DNA from: RPQJ01 sp963754535
Lineage (GTDB): Bacteria; Pseudomonadota; Gammaproteobacteria; Steroidobacterales; Steroidobacteraceae
DNA: 64,000 nucleotides
Reading direction: 5' to 3'
NCBI GenBank assembly: GCA_963754535.1
Contig: CAVWGG010000016.1
Span: 104,635 to 168,634 of the forward strand
Both the position numbers and the translations under genes were made by a program. Below are positions 1 to 8,420 of this stretch, piece by piece; the first letter of the stretch is position 1, and each line of letters begins with the position of its first letter. The notes under the pieces are model-generated. The model was not told the origin of the DNA. It searched no databases and saw nothing but the letters and a program-made list of their open reading frames with translations.

Positions 1-102
1 GTTGGCCGTGCGTGGCTTCGACGTCCAGCGCAGCAGCCAGAGACAGGCCAGGATGTTTGCGATCGTCAGGATGATGACGAACAGGCTCCAACCACTAGTC
101 AT
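1..102 (-). CDS. ccoP: Cytochrome c oxidase cbb3-type subunit III, N-terminus (partial)
   Basis: Only the first 34 codons lie in the window; the gene continues past the left edge. The visible peptide is the amphipathic N-terminus and single membrane anchor typical of CcoP (MTSGWSLFVIILTIANIL, then a hydrophobic run ending in LRWTSK). CcoP is the membrane-anchored dihaem cytochrome c that passes electrons to the cbb3 oxidase core; its haem motifs are outside the window. The ATG overlaps the ccoQ stop (ATGA), indicating translational coupling in a ccoNOQP operon. The call rests mainly on the anchor sequence and the canonical gene order. Confidence 0.85.
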   Translation of the reverse strand, partial: MTSGWSLFVIILTIANILACLWLLRWTSKPRTAN

Positions 103-269
103 TGGGTCTTGCTCCCTTGATCTTTTGCGGGCGAATCGTCTTCGAGCGGCATGCGCGCCAGCTCGTCGAAATCCGCCTTACGACGTTTGCTGTAGGCCCA
201 GAACACCAGCGCGAGAAACGCGATGAACAACGCAGCCGTGATCAGTCCGCGCACCGTGCCGATGTCCAT
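99..269 (-). CDS. ccoQ: cbb3-type oxidase small subunit CcoQ/FixQ
   Basis: A 56-residue protein between ccoO and ccoP. It has a short N-terminus (MDIGTVRGLITAALF), one transmembrane helix at about residues 8-26, and a charged cytoplasmic tail starting SKRRKADFDELAR. This is the usual build of CcoQ/FixQ, a small subunit that stabilises the cbb3 complex. The ATG is 3 nt downstream of the ccoO stop and the TGA overlaps the ccoP start. The family is poorly conserved in sequence, so size, topology and operon position carry the call. Confidence 0.85.
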   Translation of the reverse strand: MDIGTVRGLITAALFIAFLALVFWAYSKRRKADFDELARMPLEDDSPAKDQGSKTQ

Positions 270-272
270 GCC

Positions 273-881
273 TCAGGTTCCCGCCTTGAGGTTCGTACCG
301 AGGCCCTGCAGGTAGGCGACGAGCGCGTCGAGTTCCGACTTGCCCTCGACCGCTGCAGCGGCTCCCGCGATGTCTGCGTCCGTGTACGGCACGCCGATCT
401 TGCGCAGTGCCTCCATCTTCCTCGCCGTGAGCGCGCCGTCGACCATGCCGTCGACGAGCCACGGAAACCGCGGCATGTTCGACTCCGGCACGACGTCGCG
501 CGGGTTGACCAGGTGCACGCGGTGCCAGTCGTCCGAGTACCGGCCGCCGACGCGGGCGAGGTCGGGGCCCGTGCGCTTCGAGCCGAACTGGAACGGATGG
601 TCGTACACCGACTCGCCCGGCAGCGAATACGGCCCGTAGCGCTCGGTCTCCGAGCGGAACGGCCGGATCATCTGCGAGTGACAGAGGTAGCAGCCCTCGC
701 GGATGTACACGTCACGGCCCGCAAGCCGCAGCGCCTCGTACGGCTTGATCCCCGGGGCCGGCTTGGTGACCGACGCCTGGAAGTAGAGCGGGACGATTTC
801 GACCAGGCCGCCCACGCTGATCACCAGCGCGATCAGCACGCCGAGCAGGCCGACTTTCTTTTCTACTGCATCATGGTTCAT
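273..881 (-). CDS. ccoO: cbb3-type cytochrome c oxidase subunit II
   Basis: A 202-residue protein with one N-terminal membrane anchor (about residues 10-32) and a periplasmic monohaem cytochrome c domain. The haem attachment motif is CYLCH (CxxCH), directly followed by SQMIRPF, a CcoO hallmark. Downstream conserved parts include GPDLARVGGRYSDDWH and PESNMPRFPWL, the latter holding a Met likely to be an axial ligand. CcoO takes electrons from CcoP and feeds the CcoN core. It lies 12 nt downstream of ccoN and 3 nt upstream of ccoQ. Confidence 0.97.
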   Translation of the reverse strand: MNHDAVEKKVGLLGVLIALVISVGGLVEIVPLYFQASVTKPAPGIKPYEALRLAGRDVYIREGCYLCHSQMIRPFRSETERYGPYSLPGESVYDHPFQFGSKRTGPDLARVGGRYSDDWHRVHLVNPRDVVPESNMPRFPWLVDGMVDGALTARKMEALRKIGVPYTDADIAGAAAAVEGKSELDALVAYLQGLGTNLKAGT

Positions 882-893
882 GCGTGATCACCT

Positions 894-2309
894 TCAGGCG
901 GGCTGCACGACGGGCGAATCTTCGGTCGTCGTTCGCGCCGCGATGGTCTTCCAGACGTTGTAAGCCATGAGGAACATGCCCGCGAGCACCAGGGTGCCGC
1001 CGGCGAGGCGGACCGCGTAGTACGGGTAGGTCGACTTGATCGACTCGATGAACGCGTAGGTCAGCGTGCCGTCCGCGTTCGTCGCGCGCCACATCAGGCC
1101 CTGCATCACGCCGGCGATCCACATCGAGGTGATGTAGAGCACGACGCCGATGGTCGTCGTCCAGAAGTGCACGTCGATGAGCTTGGTGCTGTACATCTGC
1201 TCGCGCCCGTAGAGCTTCGGAATCAGCGCGTACATCGTGCCGATCGAAATCATCGCCACCCAGCCGAGGGCCCCGGAGTGCACGTGGCCGATCGTCCAGT
1301 CGGTGTAATGCGAGAGCGAGTTGACCGTCTTGATCGACATCATCGGGCCTTCGAAGGTCGACATGCCGTAGAACGAGAGCGACACGATCATGAACTTCAG
1401 GATCGGGTCGGTGCGCAGCTTATGCCAGGCGCCCGAGAGGGTCATGATGCCGTTGATCATGCCGCCCCACGACGGCGCGAGCAGGATCAGCGAGAACACC
1501 ATGCCGAGCGACTGCGCCCAGTCGGGCAGCGTCGTGTAGTGCAGGTGGTGCGGGCCGGCCCACATGTACGTGGAGATCAAGGCCCAGAAGTGCACCACCG
1601 AGAGCCGGTACGAGTAGACCGGGCGGCCCGCCTGCTTCGGCACGAAGTAATACATCATGCCGAGGAACGCCGCGGTCAGGAAGAAGCCCACCGCGTTGTG
1701 GCCGTACCACCATTGCACCATCGCATCGACCACGCCGGGGTAGATGCTGTACGACTTGGTGAGCGACACCGGGATGGCCAGGCTGTTGACGATGTGCAGC
1801 ACCGCGATCGTGATGATGTAGGCCGCGAAGAACCAGTTCGCGACATAGATGTGCTTCACCTTGCGCAGGGCGACCGTGCCGAAGAACACGATCGCATACG
1901 CCACCCAGACCACGGCGATCAGGATGTCGATCGGCCACTCGAGTTCCGCGTATTCCTTCGAGGTGGTGATCCCCAGCGGCAGCGTGATCGCCGCCGAAAG
2001 GATGACCAGTTGCCAGCCCCAGAACGTGAACGCCGCCAGCTTGTCCAGGAACAGCCGCGTATGGCAGGTGCGCTGCACGATGTAGTACGAGGTCGCGAAG
2101 AGCGCGGAGCCGCCAAACGCGAAAATGACCGCGTTGGTGTGCAGGGGGCGCAGCCGCGCGTACGAAAGGAACGAGTACGGGGGCAGCAGGTCGGGCCACA
2201 GCAGTTGCGCCGCGATCAGGACGCCGACGAGCATGCCGACGATTCCCCAGACCACGGTCATGATCGCGAACTGCCGGACCACCTTGTCGTTGTAGTGAGT
2301 GGCCGTCAT
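894..2309 (-). CDS. ccoN: cbb3-type cytochrome c oxidase catalytic subunit I
   Basis: A 471-residue, multi-pass haem-copper oxidase core (about 12 helices) that reduces O2 to water and pumps protons, normally with high oxygen affinity. Visible ligands are an early His in RPLHTNAVIFAFG (residue 57, low-spin haem), His204 in WWYGHNAVGF, the His pair in MWAGPHHLHYT (CuB side), and HVHSGALGW near residue 345 (haem ligands). Length and motif order fit CcoN. First gene of the leftward ccoNOQP operon. No convincing FNR/ANR box (TTGAT-N4-ATCAA) was seen in the 217-bp divergent region shared with the universal stress gene. Confidence 0.97.
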   Translation of the reverse strand: MTATHYNDKVVRQFAIMTVVWGIVGMLVGVLIAAQLLWPDLLPPYSFLSYARLRPLHTNAVIFAFGGSALFATSYYIVQRTCHTRLFLDKLAAFTFWGWQLVILSAAITLPLGITTSKEYAELEWPIDILIAVVWVAYAIVFFGTVALRKVKHIYVANWFFAAYIITIAVLHIVNSLAIPVSLTKSYSIYPGVVDAMVQWWYGHNAVGFFLTAAFLGMMYYFVPKQAGRPVYSYRLSVVHFWALISTYMWAGPHHLHYTTLPDWAQSLGMVFSLILLAPSWGGMINGIMTLSGAWHKLRTDPILKFMIVSLSFYGMSTFEGPMMSIKTVNSLSHYTDWTIGHVHSGALGWVAMISIGTMYALIPKLYGREQMYSTKLIDVHFWTTTIGVVLYITSMWIAGVMQGLMWRATNADGTLTYAFIESIKSTYPYYAVRLAGGTLVLAGMFLMAYNVWKTIAARTTTEDSPVVQPA

Positions 2310-2526
2310 ATTCTTCGGTCGCCTCGGAGAGGATGAGAATGGATGTCGTTCAGCCTTGGGGCGCAGAACGGCACGCGAATGCTAAAGATCGCACGTGCGG
2401 AGGGGCAGTAGGGACAGGAGTCAAAGCGCCTACGTACTTTCCGAAGTGACTTCTCCGCATTGCGGCTCGGGTGGCGTCGTCGCAAAGTCGAGATGCGGCA
2501 ATGGGCGTGCCATCGGGAGGCACATC

Positions 2527-3477
2527 ATGCAACGTCTCGATCGAATCCTGGCCGTGGTCGATCCCACGGTGGACGTGCAGGTCGGTGCCGCGAAGGCGGC
2601 GCGACTGGCACGGTTGAGCGGCGCTGCGCTCGAACTCTTCGCCTGCGACTTCGATCCCGCGCTGACGGGGCAGCCCTTCTTCGATACCGACACGTTGCGC
2701 CGGCTGCGCGAGGAATTCATTGCCGAGCGGGCGGCGTACCTCGAGGACCTGGCGGAAGAGTTGCGTGCCGGTGGGCTCGACGTCTCCACCCACGTGCACT
2801 GGGACAACCCGCTGTACGAGGGCATCCTGCGCCGGGTTGCGGAATTCGAGCCGGACCTGGTGATCAAGGACACGCACTACCATTCCTTCCTCCGGCGCGC
2901 GCTCTTCACCAACACGGACTGGAACCTGATCCGGCGCTGCCCGGTGCCGCTGCTGTTGAGCCGGACCGCAGACTGGCCCGCGCAGCCGCGCATACTTGCG
3001 GCGCTCGATCCCGGCCATCACGGCGACAAGCCCGCCGCGCTCGATCACGACATCCTCGACGCCGCCCTGTTCCTGGCCCGGCAGCTCGACGGAACGGTCG
3101 AAGCCGTGCATGCGTTCTTCCCTGCGGCGCTGCTCGCAGCGACGACCGGATTCGCCGGCGTCCCGCTCGCGCCCGACCTGGGCGTCACCGACCTGCTCGA
3201 GTCGGAACGCACGCGCGTCTCGGCGGCGGCGCGGGAGATCGCGAAGGCGCACGGCATGACTGACCAGTCCGTGCGTGTGCTGCAGGGTTCGGCGACCGAA
3301 GTGCTGCCGCGCGTCGCGACCGAGGACCACGTCGATCTCGTCGTGATGGGGGCGGCCTCGCGCAGCCGCCTGCGCGAAGTGTTCATTGGCAGCACGGCCG
3401 AGCGCGTCCTTGATCGGCTGCCCTGCGACGTGCTGGTCATCCGGTCGGCGGACTTCCGCGAGAAGCTTCCGTTCTAG
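2527..3477 (+). CDS. uspE: Tandem universal stress protein, UspE-like
   Basis: 316 residues made of two universal stress protein domains (about 1-150 and 155-316). The first contains TNTDWNLIRRCPVPLLL, closely resembling the same segment in E. coli UspE. The second ends with the Usp nucleotide-binding signature pattern (VVMGAASRSR, FIGSTAERVLDRLPCDVLVI). The ATG at 2527 is chosen because GGGAGG sits 6 nt upstream; the frame is open further upstream without homology. It is divergent from the cbb3 operon, a pairing that fits the link between Usp proteins and oxygen limitation, but no shared operator was recognised. Confidence 0.92.
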   Translation: MQRLDRILAVVDPTVDVQVGAAKAARLARLSGAALELFACDFDPALTGQPFFDTDTLRRLREEFIAERAAYLEDLAEELRAGGLDVSTHVHWDNPLYEGILRRVAEFEPDLVIKDTHYHSFLRRALFTNTDWNLIRRCPVPLLLSRTADWPAQPRILAALDPGHHGDKPAALDHDILDAALFLARQLDGTVEAVHAFFPAALLAATTGFAGVPLAPDLGVTDLLESERTRVSAAAREIAKAHGMTDQSVRVLQGSATEVLPRVATEDHVDLVVMGAASRSRLREVFIGSTAERVLDRLPCDVLVIRSADFREKLPF

Positions 3478-3570
3478 GCACCGCATCGCACTTCAGGGCG
3501 CGAGCCGTCGCTGCAAGGCGGCCGGGCATCACAGTTCTGGCTCCCGCACGCGCCGTATACTCGGCACATC

Positions 3571-5664
3571 ATGTCGACTGCCACCGTCCTGCTCATCAGC
3601 GCCCAGTCTGCCGACAAGGCGCGCCTGGCCGATGCACTGGCCGCGATCCGCGGCCAGCCGTACCGGCTCGAGGTGGCGTCGTCGCTCGCGGAAGCGCTCG
3701 GCCGCGTCAAGCACGGCCGCATCGACGCGATCATGCTCGAGCTGGCGCTGCCCGACAGCAATGGCCTTACGTCCTTCCTGCGCATCCAGCCGAAGGCGCC
3801 GCACGTGCCGATCGTGGTTCTCGTCGGCACGGGCGAGGAAGAGGTCGGCACCGAAGCCGTGTCGCGCGGCGCGCTCGATTTCCTGCAGCGCGACCAACTC
3901 AGTGCGACGCTGGTCGAGCGCGTGCTGCGGTACGCGACCGAGCGCACGCACACGATGCTGGCCCTGAAGGCGTCCGAACAGCGCTATCGCGAGCTCTTCC
4001 AGAACGTGACGGCGGGCGTGTTCCAGACGACTGCCGACGGCAAGTTCATGGCGGCGAATCCGGCGCTCGTGCGCATGCTCGGCTACGACTCCGAGGACGA
4101 GCTGCTCGAGCTGGACATCGCGCGCGACATCTACATGGATCCGGACCATCGCGACAACTGGACCAGGTCGATGCAGGAGACCGGCGAAGTCCGCAACGCC
4201 GAGCTCGTACTGAAGCGCAAGGACGGCTCGAAGATCGTCGTCCTCGAGAATTCGCGCGCGGTGCGCGATGCGGACGACCGCGTGCTGTTCTACGAAGGCA
4301 CGCTGACCGACATCACGGTCGCCCATGAACTATCGCAGCAGCTGTCGTACGAAGCGAGCCACGACGCCCTGACCGGCCTCGCCAACCGCCGCGAATTCGA
4401 GCTGCGGCTGCAGCGCGCGCTCGAGATGTCGCTGGCGACCGGGGCCGAGCACGCGATGCTCTACCTCGACCTCGACCGCTTCAAGACGGTGAACGACACC
4501 TGTGGCCACGTCGCCGGCGACGAGTTGCTGCGCCAGCTCGGTGAAGTGCTGCAGCAGCGGGTGCGGGCGAATGACGTCGTCGCACGACTCGGTGGCGACG
4601 AATTCGCCGTGTTGCTGCACAACTGCCAGCCCGAGGACGCGCAGCAGGTCGGCGCCAACCTGCTGAAGACGGTCGAAGAATTCGAGTTCATCTGGGGCAC
4701 GAACAAATTCACGCTGGGGGTCAGCATCGGCCTGGTCTCGATCAACTCGCACTTCAAGCGCCTGACGCAGGTGATGAACGCCGCGGACTCCGCCTGTTAC
4801 GCTGCGAAGGATGCGGGCCGTCACCGTGTTGCGGTGTACCAGGAAGACGCGCTGCTGCTCGAGCGGCGCCATGGTGAAATGCAATGGGTGGCGCGTGCAA
4901 AACGCGCGCTCGTCGAGAACCGGCTGTTCCTGGAAGCGCAGGAAATCCGTCCGCTGGGCCAGCCGCCCGGCGCCGCGCCGCGCCTGCCGCATTACGAACT
5001 GCTCCTGCGCATGCGCGACGAGTCCGGGCGCGTCGTCCCGCCCGGCGCGTTCCTGCCAACCGTGGAACGCTACAACCTGTCGGTTCGCTACGACCGCTGG
5101 GTGCTGGCGACCGCGATCGAATGGGCGCGGACGCATGCCGACGTCTTCAAGCGGATTTCGCGCATCTTCATCAATCTCTCGCGCGACAGCGTCGCCGACC
5201 CCGAAACGGCCGAGTTCATCCGCCAGAGCCTCGCCTCGAGCGGCGTGGATCCCCGGCACATCGGTTTCGAGTGCGCCGAAAGCGTCGCAGTGAGCAACCT
5301 CGGCAAGGCCAATGCGCTGATCATGGCGCTGCGGCGCATGGGGTGTTCGTTCGCGCTCGACGACTTCGGCAGCGGCGTGTCTTCGTTCGCCTACCTCAAG
5401 GCGCTGGGCGTCGATTACCTCAAGATCGACGGCATGTTCGTCGGCAACCTGTCGCAGGACCGCGTCGATTACGCGATGGTCCGCTCGATCAAGGAGATCG
5501 GGCACGTGATGGGCAAGGTCGTGGTGGCCGAGTCGGTCGAAAGCGAATCCGCGCTGGAAAAACTGCGTGAGATCGGTGTCGACTATGCGCAAGGGTTCGC
5601 CGTGAGTCCTCCCCGGGGGCTGGAGGAGATCGGTTCGGTGAGCGTGGCCGACTTGCTCGCGTAG
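3571..5664 (+). CDS. Pseudo-receiver / PAS / GGDEF / EAL protein
   Basis: 697 residues. Order: receiver-like domain (1-125), PAS (about 135-250), GGDEF (260-420), EAL (430-690). The cyclase signature GGDEF is intact at residues 341-345. The EAL domain has ExLLR at 476 (YELLLRM rather than EALLRW), INLSR, FECAES, DDFGSG and KIDG, so phosphodiesterase activity is plausible but unproven. The receiver is degenerate: the phospho-acceptor Asp is replaced by Glu57 (MLELALPD) and the acidic pair after strand 1 is missing (LLISAQSAD). It probably makes or degrades c-di-GMP under control of the PAS domain rather than phosphorylation. No kinase gene is adjacent. Confidence 0.93.
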   Translation: MSTATVLLISAQSADKARLADALAAIRGQPYRLEVASSLAEALGRVKHGRIDAIMLELALPDSNGLTSFLRIQPKAPHVPIVVLVGTGEEEVGTEAVSRGALDFLQRDQLSATLVERVLRYATERTHTMLALKASEQRYRELFQNVTAGVFQTTADGKFMAANPALVRMLGYDSEDELLELDIARDIYMDPDHRDNWTRSMQETGEVRNAELVLKRKDGSKIVVLENSRAVRDADDRVLFYEGTLTDITVAHELSQQLSYEASHDALTGLANRREFELRLQRALEMSLATGAEHAMLYLDLDRFKTVNDTCGHVAGDELLRQLGEVLQQRVRANDVVARLGGDEFAVLLHNCQPEDAQQVGANLLKTVEEFEFIWGTNKFTLGVSIGLVSINSHFKRLTQVMNAADSACYAAKDAGRHRVAVYQEDALLLERRHGEMQWVARAKRALVENRLFLEAQEIRPLGQPPGAAPRLPHYELLLRMRDESGRVVPPGAFLPTVERYNLSVRYDRWVLATAIEWARTHADVFKRISRIFINLSRDSVADPETAEFIRQSLASSGVDPRHIGFECAESVAVSNLGKANALIMALRRMGCSFALDDFGSGVSSFAYLKALGVDYLKIDGMFVGNLSQDRVDYAMVRSIKEIGHVMGKVVVAESVESESALEKLREIGVDYAQGFAVSPPRGLEEIGSVSVADLLA

Positions 5665-5672
5665 CCAGCAAA

Positions 5673-5700
5673 GGGGTTAGGGGTTAGGGGTTAGGGGTTA
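5673..5700. repeat. Four tandem GGGGTTA repeats
   Basis: Four perfect head-to-tail copies of the 7-mer GGGGTTA lie just after the stop of the GGDEF/EAL gene. Each unit has a run of four G, so the strand could fold into a G-quadruplex. No gene overlaps it. Confidence 0.95.
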
Positions 5701-5765
5701 GTCGGACGGGCAGGAAGGGGGGAAGGGGCAAGAGGCCGCGATGCGGCCATTTACTTGACTATTGT

Positions 5766-5787
5766 ATTAATCAATTGATTGATTAAT
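5766..5787. promoter_or_regulatory. Probable TetR-family operator palindrome
   Basis: A perfect 9-bp inverted repeat, ATTAATCAA and TTGATTAAT, separated by 4 nt. It sits directly upstream of the TetR-family gene in an AT-rich patch of a GC-rich genome. A TTGACT that could be a -35 box lies at 5755-5760. Size, symmetry and position suit autorepression by a TetR dimer and control of the co-directional exporter genes. Binding is inferred. Confidence 0.65.
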
Positions 5788-5796
5788 ATTGGTAGC

Positions 5797-6474
5797 GTGA
5801 ACGCAAACCAGACCGCCAATGCTTCCACCCGTCGCCCCGGAAGACCGACCGGTGGTGATGCTGCCGTGCGCGAGAAGCTGCTCGACCGCGCCCGCGCCTT
5901 GTTCCTGCAGCACGGCTTCGGCAACGTCAGCACGCGCAAGATCGCGGCAGCGGCGGGCACGACGCCCGCGATGATTCACTACTACTTCGGCGACAAGCTT
6001 GGCCTGTACCAGGCGATGATCGAGAGCGCCGTGCAGCCGCTGATCGAACGTGTGCGACGACTGGGGCAGGCCGCCGGTGACGAAGCGCCTGGCCTGGAGG
6101 CCGTGATGCGCGAGTACATGCGGATGGTCGCCGCGAACCCATGGTTTCCCGCGTTGATCATCCAGGAAGTGCTGGCCCAGAACGGGCGGATGCGGGGCGA
6201 GTTCATCGAGCGGTTCGCGGGCAAGACGGCGCCGGCACTGGTCGCGGTGCTGCGCCGTGAGCGCGAACAGGGGAAACTGCGGGTCGATCTCGATCCACAG
6301 TTTGCCGCGGTCTCGCTGCTGAGCCTCTGCGTCTTCCCGTTTGTTTCGCTGCCGATCACGGGACCGGTGCTCGGATTCCGGCCCGACGGCGACGAACTCG
6401 ACCGTTTCATCAGCCACACGGCGCAGTTGTTCCGCGAAGGCATTGCGGCGCGCACGGAGACGGGACATGACTAG
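5797..6474 (+). CDS. TetR/AcrR-family regulator, CecR-like
   Basis: 225 residues. The N-terminal helix-turn-helix is clear (ARALFLQHGFGNVSTRKIAAAAGTTPAMIHYYFGDK), followed by an all-helical ligand-binding domain with an ALIIQEVL patch typical of the CerR-type C-terminal domain. The next three genes match the order of the E. coli cecR-ybhG-ybhF-ybhS cluster, so it probably controls that exporter. The GTG at 5797 is preferred; a TTG at 5779 in the same frame would lie inside the operator palindrome. The stop overlaps the next gene by 8 bp. Confidence 0.9.
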   Translation: MNANQTANASTRRPGRPTGGDAAVREKLLDRARALFLQHGFGNVSTRKIAAAAGTTPAMIHYYFGDKLGLYQAMIESAVQPLIERVRRLGQAAGDEAPGLEAVMREYMRMVAANPWFPALIIQEVLAQNGRMRGEFIERFAGKTAPALVAVLRREREQGKLRVDLDPQFAAVSLLSLCVFPFVSLPITGPVLGFRPDGDELDRFISHTAQLFREGIAARTETGHD

Positions 6475-7429
6475 ATTCGCTCCGCTCGCACTGTCCACGC
6501 TGCTGCTCGTCGCCGGCTGCGCGAAGGAGCGGCCGGTCGAGGTGCACGGCACTGTCGAACGCGACAGGCTGGAGCTCATCGCCGAATCGAACGAGCGCAT
6601 CGTCGAGATCGCCGTGCACGAAGGTGACCGCGTGTCGTCCGGAGCCGTGCTCGTGCGGCAGGAGGCCGGCACCGCGCAGCCCCGCATCGATCAGTCGCGT
6701 GCCGCATTGCTCGAGGCGCAGCGACGTCTCGCGGACCTGGAGCAGGGCCCGCGCCAGCGCGAAATCGACGAAGCCCGCGCTGCACTCGGCGGCGCCGAGA
6801 GCGAACTGCAGACGGCGCAGAGTGAATTTGCGCGCGTGCAGACGCTGGTGCAGCGCAAGCTGCTGAGCGAGTCGAACCTGGACCAGGCGCGCGCGGCGCG
6901 CGACTCCGCGCGAGCAGGGCGTGATGCGGCCCGCGCACGCTACGAATTGCTGCAGCAGGGGACGCGCGCCGAGCAGGTGGCTGGAGCCCGCGCCGCCGTG
7001 CAGCGTGCAACTGCCGCGTTGGCCGAAGTCGAGACGGTCGCCTCCCGTTACACCGTCACTGCGCCGCGCGCTGCGCTGGTCGAGGCCCTGCCGTACAAAC
7101 TCGGCGAACGTCCCACCGCCGGCCGACCTGTCGCGATACTGCTCGCCGATGGCGTTCCCTATGCCCGCGTCTACGTGCCCGAACCGCTGCGTACGAAATT
7201 CACCGCCGGCACGAAGGTTGAAGCGGCTGTCGATGGCCGCGCGGAACGCATCAAGGGCACGGTGCGCTACGTCTCGGCGGAGGCAGCCTTCACGCCGTAT
7301 TACGCCCTGACGCAAAAGGATCGTTCCCGGCTTGCCTACCTCGCCGAGATCACGCTCGACGATCCAGCCGCACAGGCACTGCCCGCCGGCATGCCCGTGC
7401 AGGTGTTCGTGCCGGCCGCGCAACCATGA
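6467..7429 (+). CDS. HlyD-family periplasmic adaptor lipoprotein (YbhG-like)
   Basis: 320 residues. A lipoprotein signal ends in LLLVAGC (Cys18). Then comes a biotinyl-lipoyl-like half (VEIAVHEGDRVSSGAVLVRQ), a long coiled-coil hairpin (about 75-195, rich in Ala, Glu and Arg), and a beta-barrel half (VTAPRAALVEALPYKLGERP). It is the membrane fusion component linking the ABC transporter encoded next to the outer membrane. It overlaps the regulator upstream by 8 bp and the ATPase downstream by 4 bp (ATGA), so the cluster is an operon. Confidence 0.93.
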   Translation: MTRFAPLALSTLLLVAGCAKERPVEVHGTVERDRLELIAESNERIVEIAVHEGDRVSSGAVLVRQEAGTAQPRIDQSRAALLEAQRRLADLEQGPRQREIDEARAALGGAESELQTAQSEFARVQTLVQRKLLSESNLDQARAARDSARAGRDAARARYELLQQGTRAEQVAGARAAVQRATAALAEVETVASRYTVTAPRAALVEALPYKLGERPTAGRPVAILLADGVPYARVYVPEPLRTKFTAGTKVEAAVDGRAERIKGTVRYVSAEAAFTPYYALTQKDRSRLAYLAEITLDDPAAQALPAGMPVQVFVPAAQP

Positions 7430-8412
7430 GTGCCATGCCGCAGGCGATCGTCCGGGCCAGCGAGATGGAGCCGGCGATTCGTGCCCGCGGCCTGAGCCGG
7501 CGCTTCGGGCAGGTCACTGCGGTCGACGCCATCGACCTCGATATTCCGCGGGCGCGCATCTACGGCTTCCTTGGTCCCAACGGGTCGGGCAAGTCGACCA
7601 CTATCCGCATGCTGTGCGGCCTGCTGCAGCCGAGCGCCGGCACCGTGACCGTGCTCGGCCACGAAATGCCGCGCGACGCCGAGAAACTGCGGACGCGGCT
7701 CGGCTACATGACCCAGAAATTCTCGCTCTGGGACGATCTCACCGTGAGCGAGAACCTCGATTTCATGGCGCAGGTTTTCGGCTTGCCCGCGCAACGTCGG
7801 CGGTCCCGCATCGCGGCCGTGGCCGCGGAATTCAACCTGGCGTCCCTGTTCAGGCAGCGCGCCGGCACGCTGAGCGGCGGGCAGCGTCAGCGCCTCGCGC
7901 TCGCGGCCGCGACCCTGCACGAGCCCGAGTTGCTGCTGCTCGACGAGCCGACCAGCGCGGTCGATCCCCAGAGTCGCCGTGATTTCTGGGAAAGCCTCTT
8001 CGAACTGGTCGCGCGTGGCGTGACGATCCTCGTGTCCACCCACTACATGGACGAAGCCGAGCGTTGCCACGAACTCGCGATTCTCGCGAGTGGCCGCATC
8101 GTCGCGCAGGGCGCGCCGCAGCAATTGATGTCCGACATTCCAGCATCCGTGGTGGAGGTCGAGGCAGCGGACACGGTTGCGGCCCGGCGTGCGCTGGTCA
8201 CCGACGAGAGTGTGCTCAGCGTTGCGCAACTCGGTACGCGACTGCACGTGCTCATCGATCCGACGACACCTGACCCCGAAGGTCGTGTCCTGCGGCGTCT
8301 GCGCGCTGCATCCGTCGCGGCGCAGTCGACGCAGGTGCGCGCCAGTCTCGAGGACGTCTTCGTTGCCGCCACCGGGTTCGGCCGCGAGGCCGGCGACAAG
8401 CAGGACAACTGA
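7426..8412 (+). CDS. ABC transporter ATP-binding protein (YbhF-like)
   Basis: 328 residues with one ATPase domain. Walker A is GPNGSGKST, the signature is LSGGQRQR, Walker B is LLLLDEPTSAVD, and the switch His follows in STHYMDEAE. A C-terminal extension of about 80 residues follows, as in exporters partnering ABC-2 permeases. E. coli YbhF carries two ATPase domains; this protein has one and presumably acts as a homodimer. It starts inside the stop of the adaptor gene and is 8 nt from the permease. Substrate unknown, probably a drug or other xenobiotic. Confidence 0.94.
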   Translation: MSAMPQAIVRASEMEPAIRARGLSRRFGQVTAVDAIDLDIPRARIYGFLGPNGSGKSTTIRMLCGLLQPSAGTVTVLGHEMPRDAEKLRTRLGYMTQKFSLWDDLTVSENLDFMAQVFGLPAQRRRSRIAAVAAEFNLASLFRQRAGTLSGGQRQRLALAAATLHEPELLLLDEPTSAVDPQSRRDFWESLFELVARGVTILVSTHYMDEAERCHELAILASGRIVAQGAPQQLMSDIPASVVEVEAADTVAARRALVTDESVLSVAQLGTRLHVLIDPTTPDPEGRVLRRLRAASVAAQSTQVRASLEDVFVAATGFGREAGDKQDN

Positions 8413-8420
8413 GCCACGCC

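Noticed and set aside
1167..2336. Plus-strand frame over ccoN
   Set aside because: Shadow of ccoN; composition typical of antisense translation.
2310..2526. Possible FNR/ANR box between ccoN and the Usp gene
   Set aside because: No TTGAT-N4-ATCAA-like palindrome was found on inspection.
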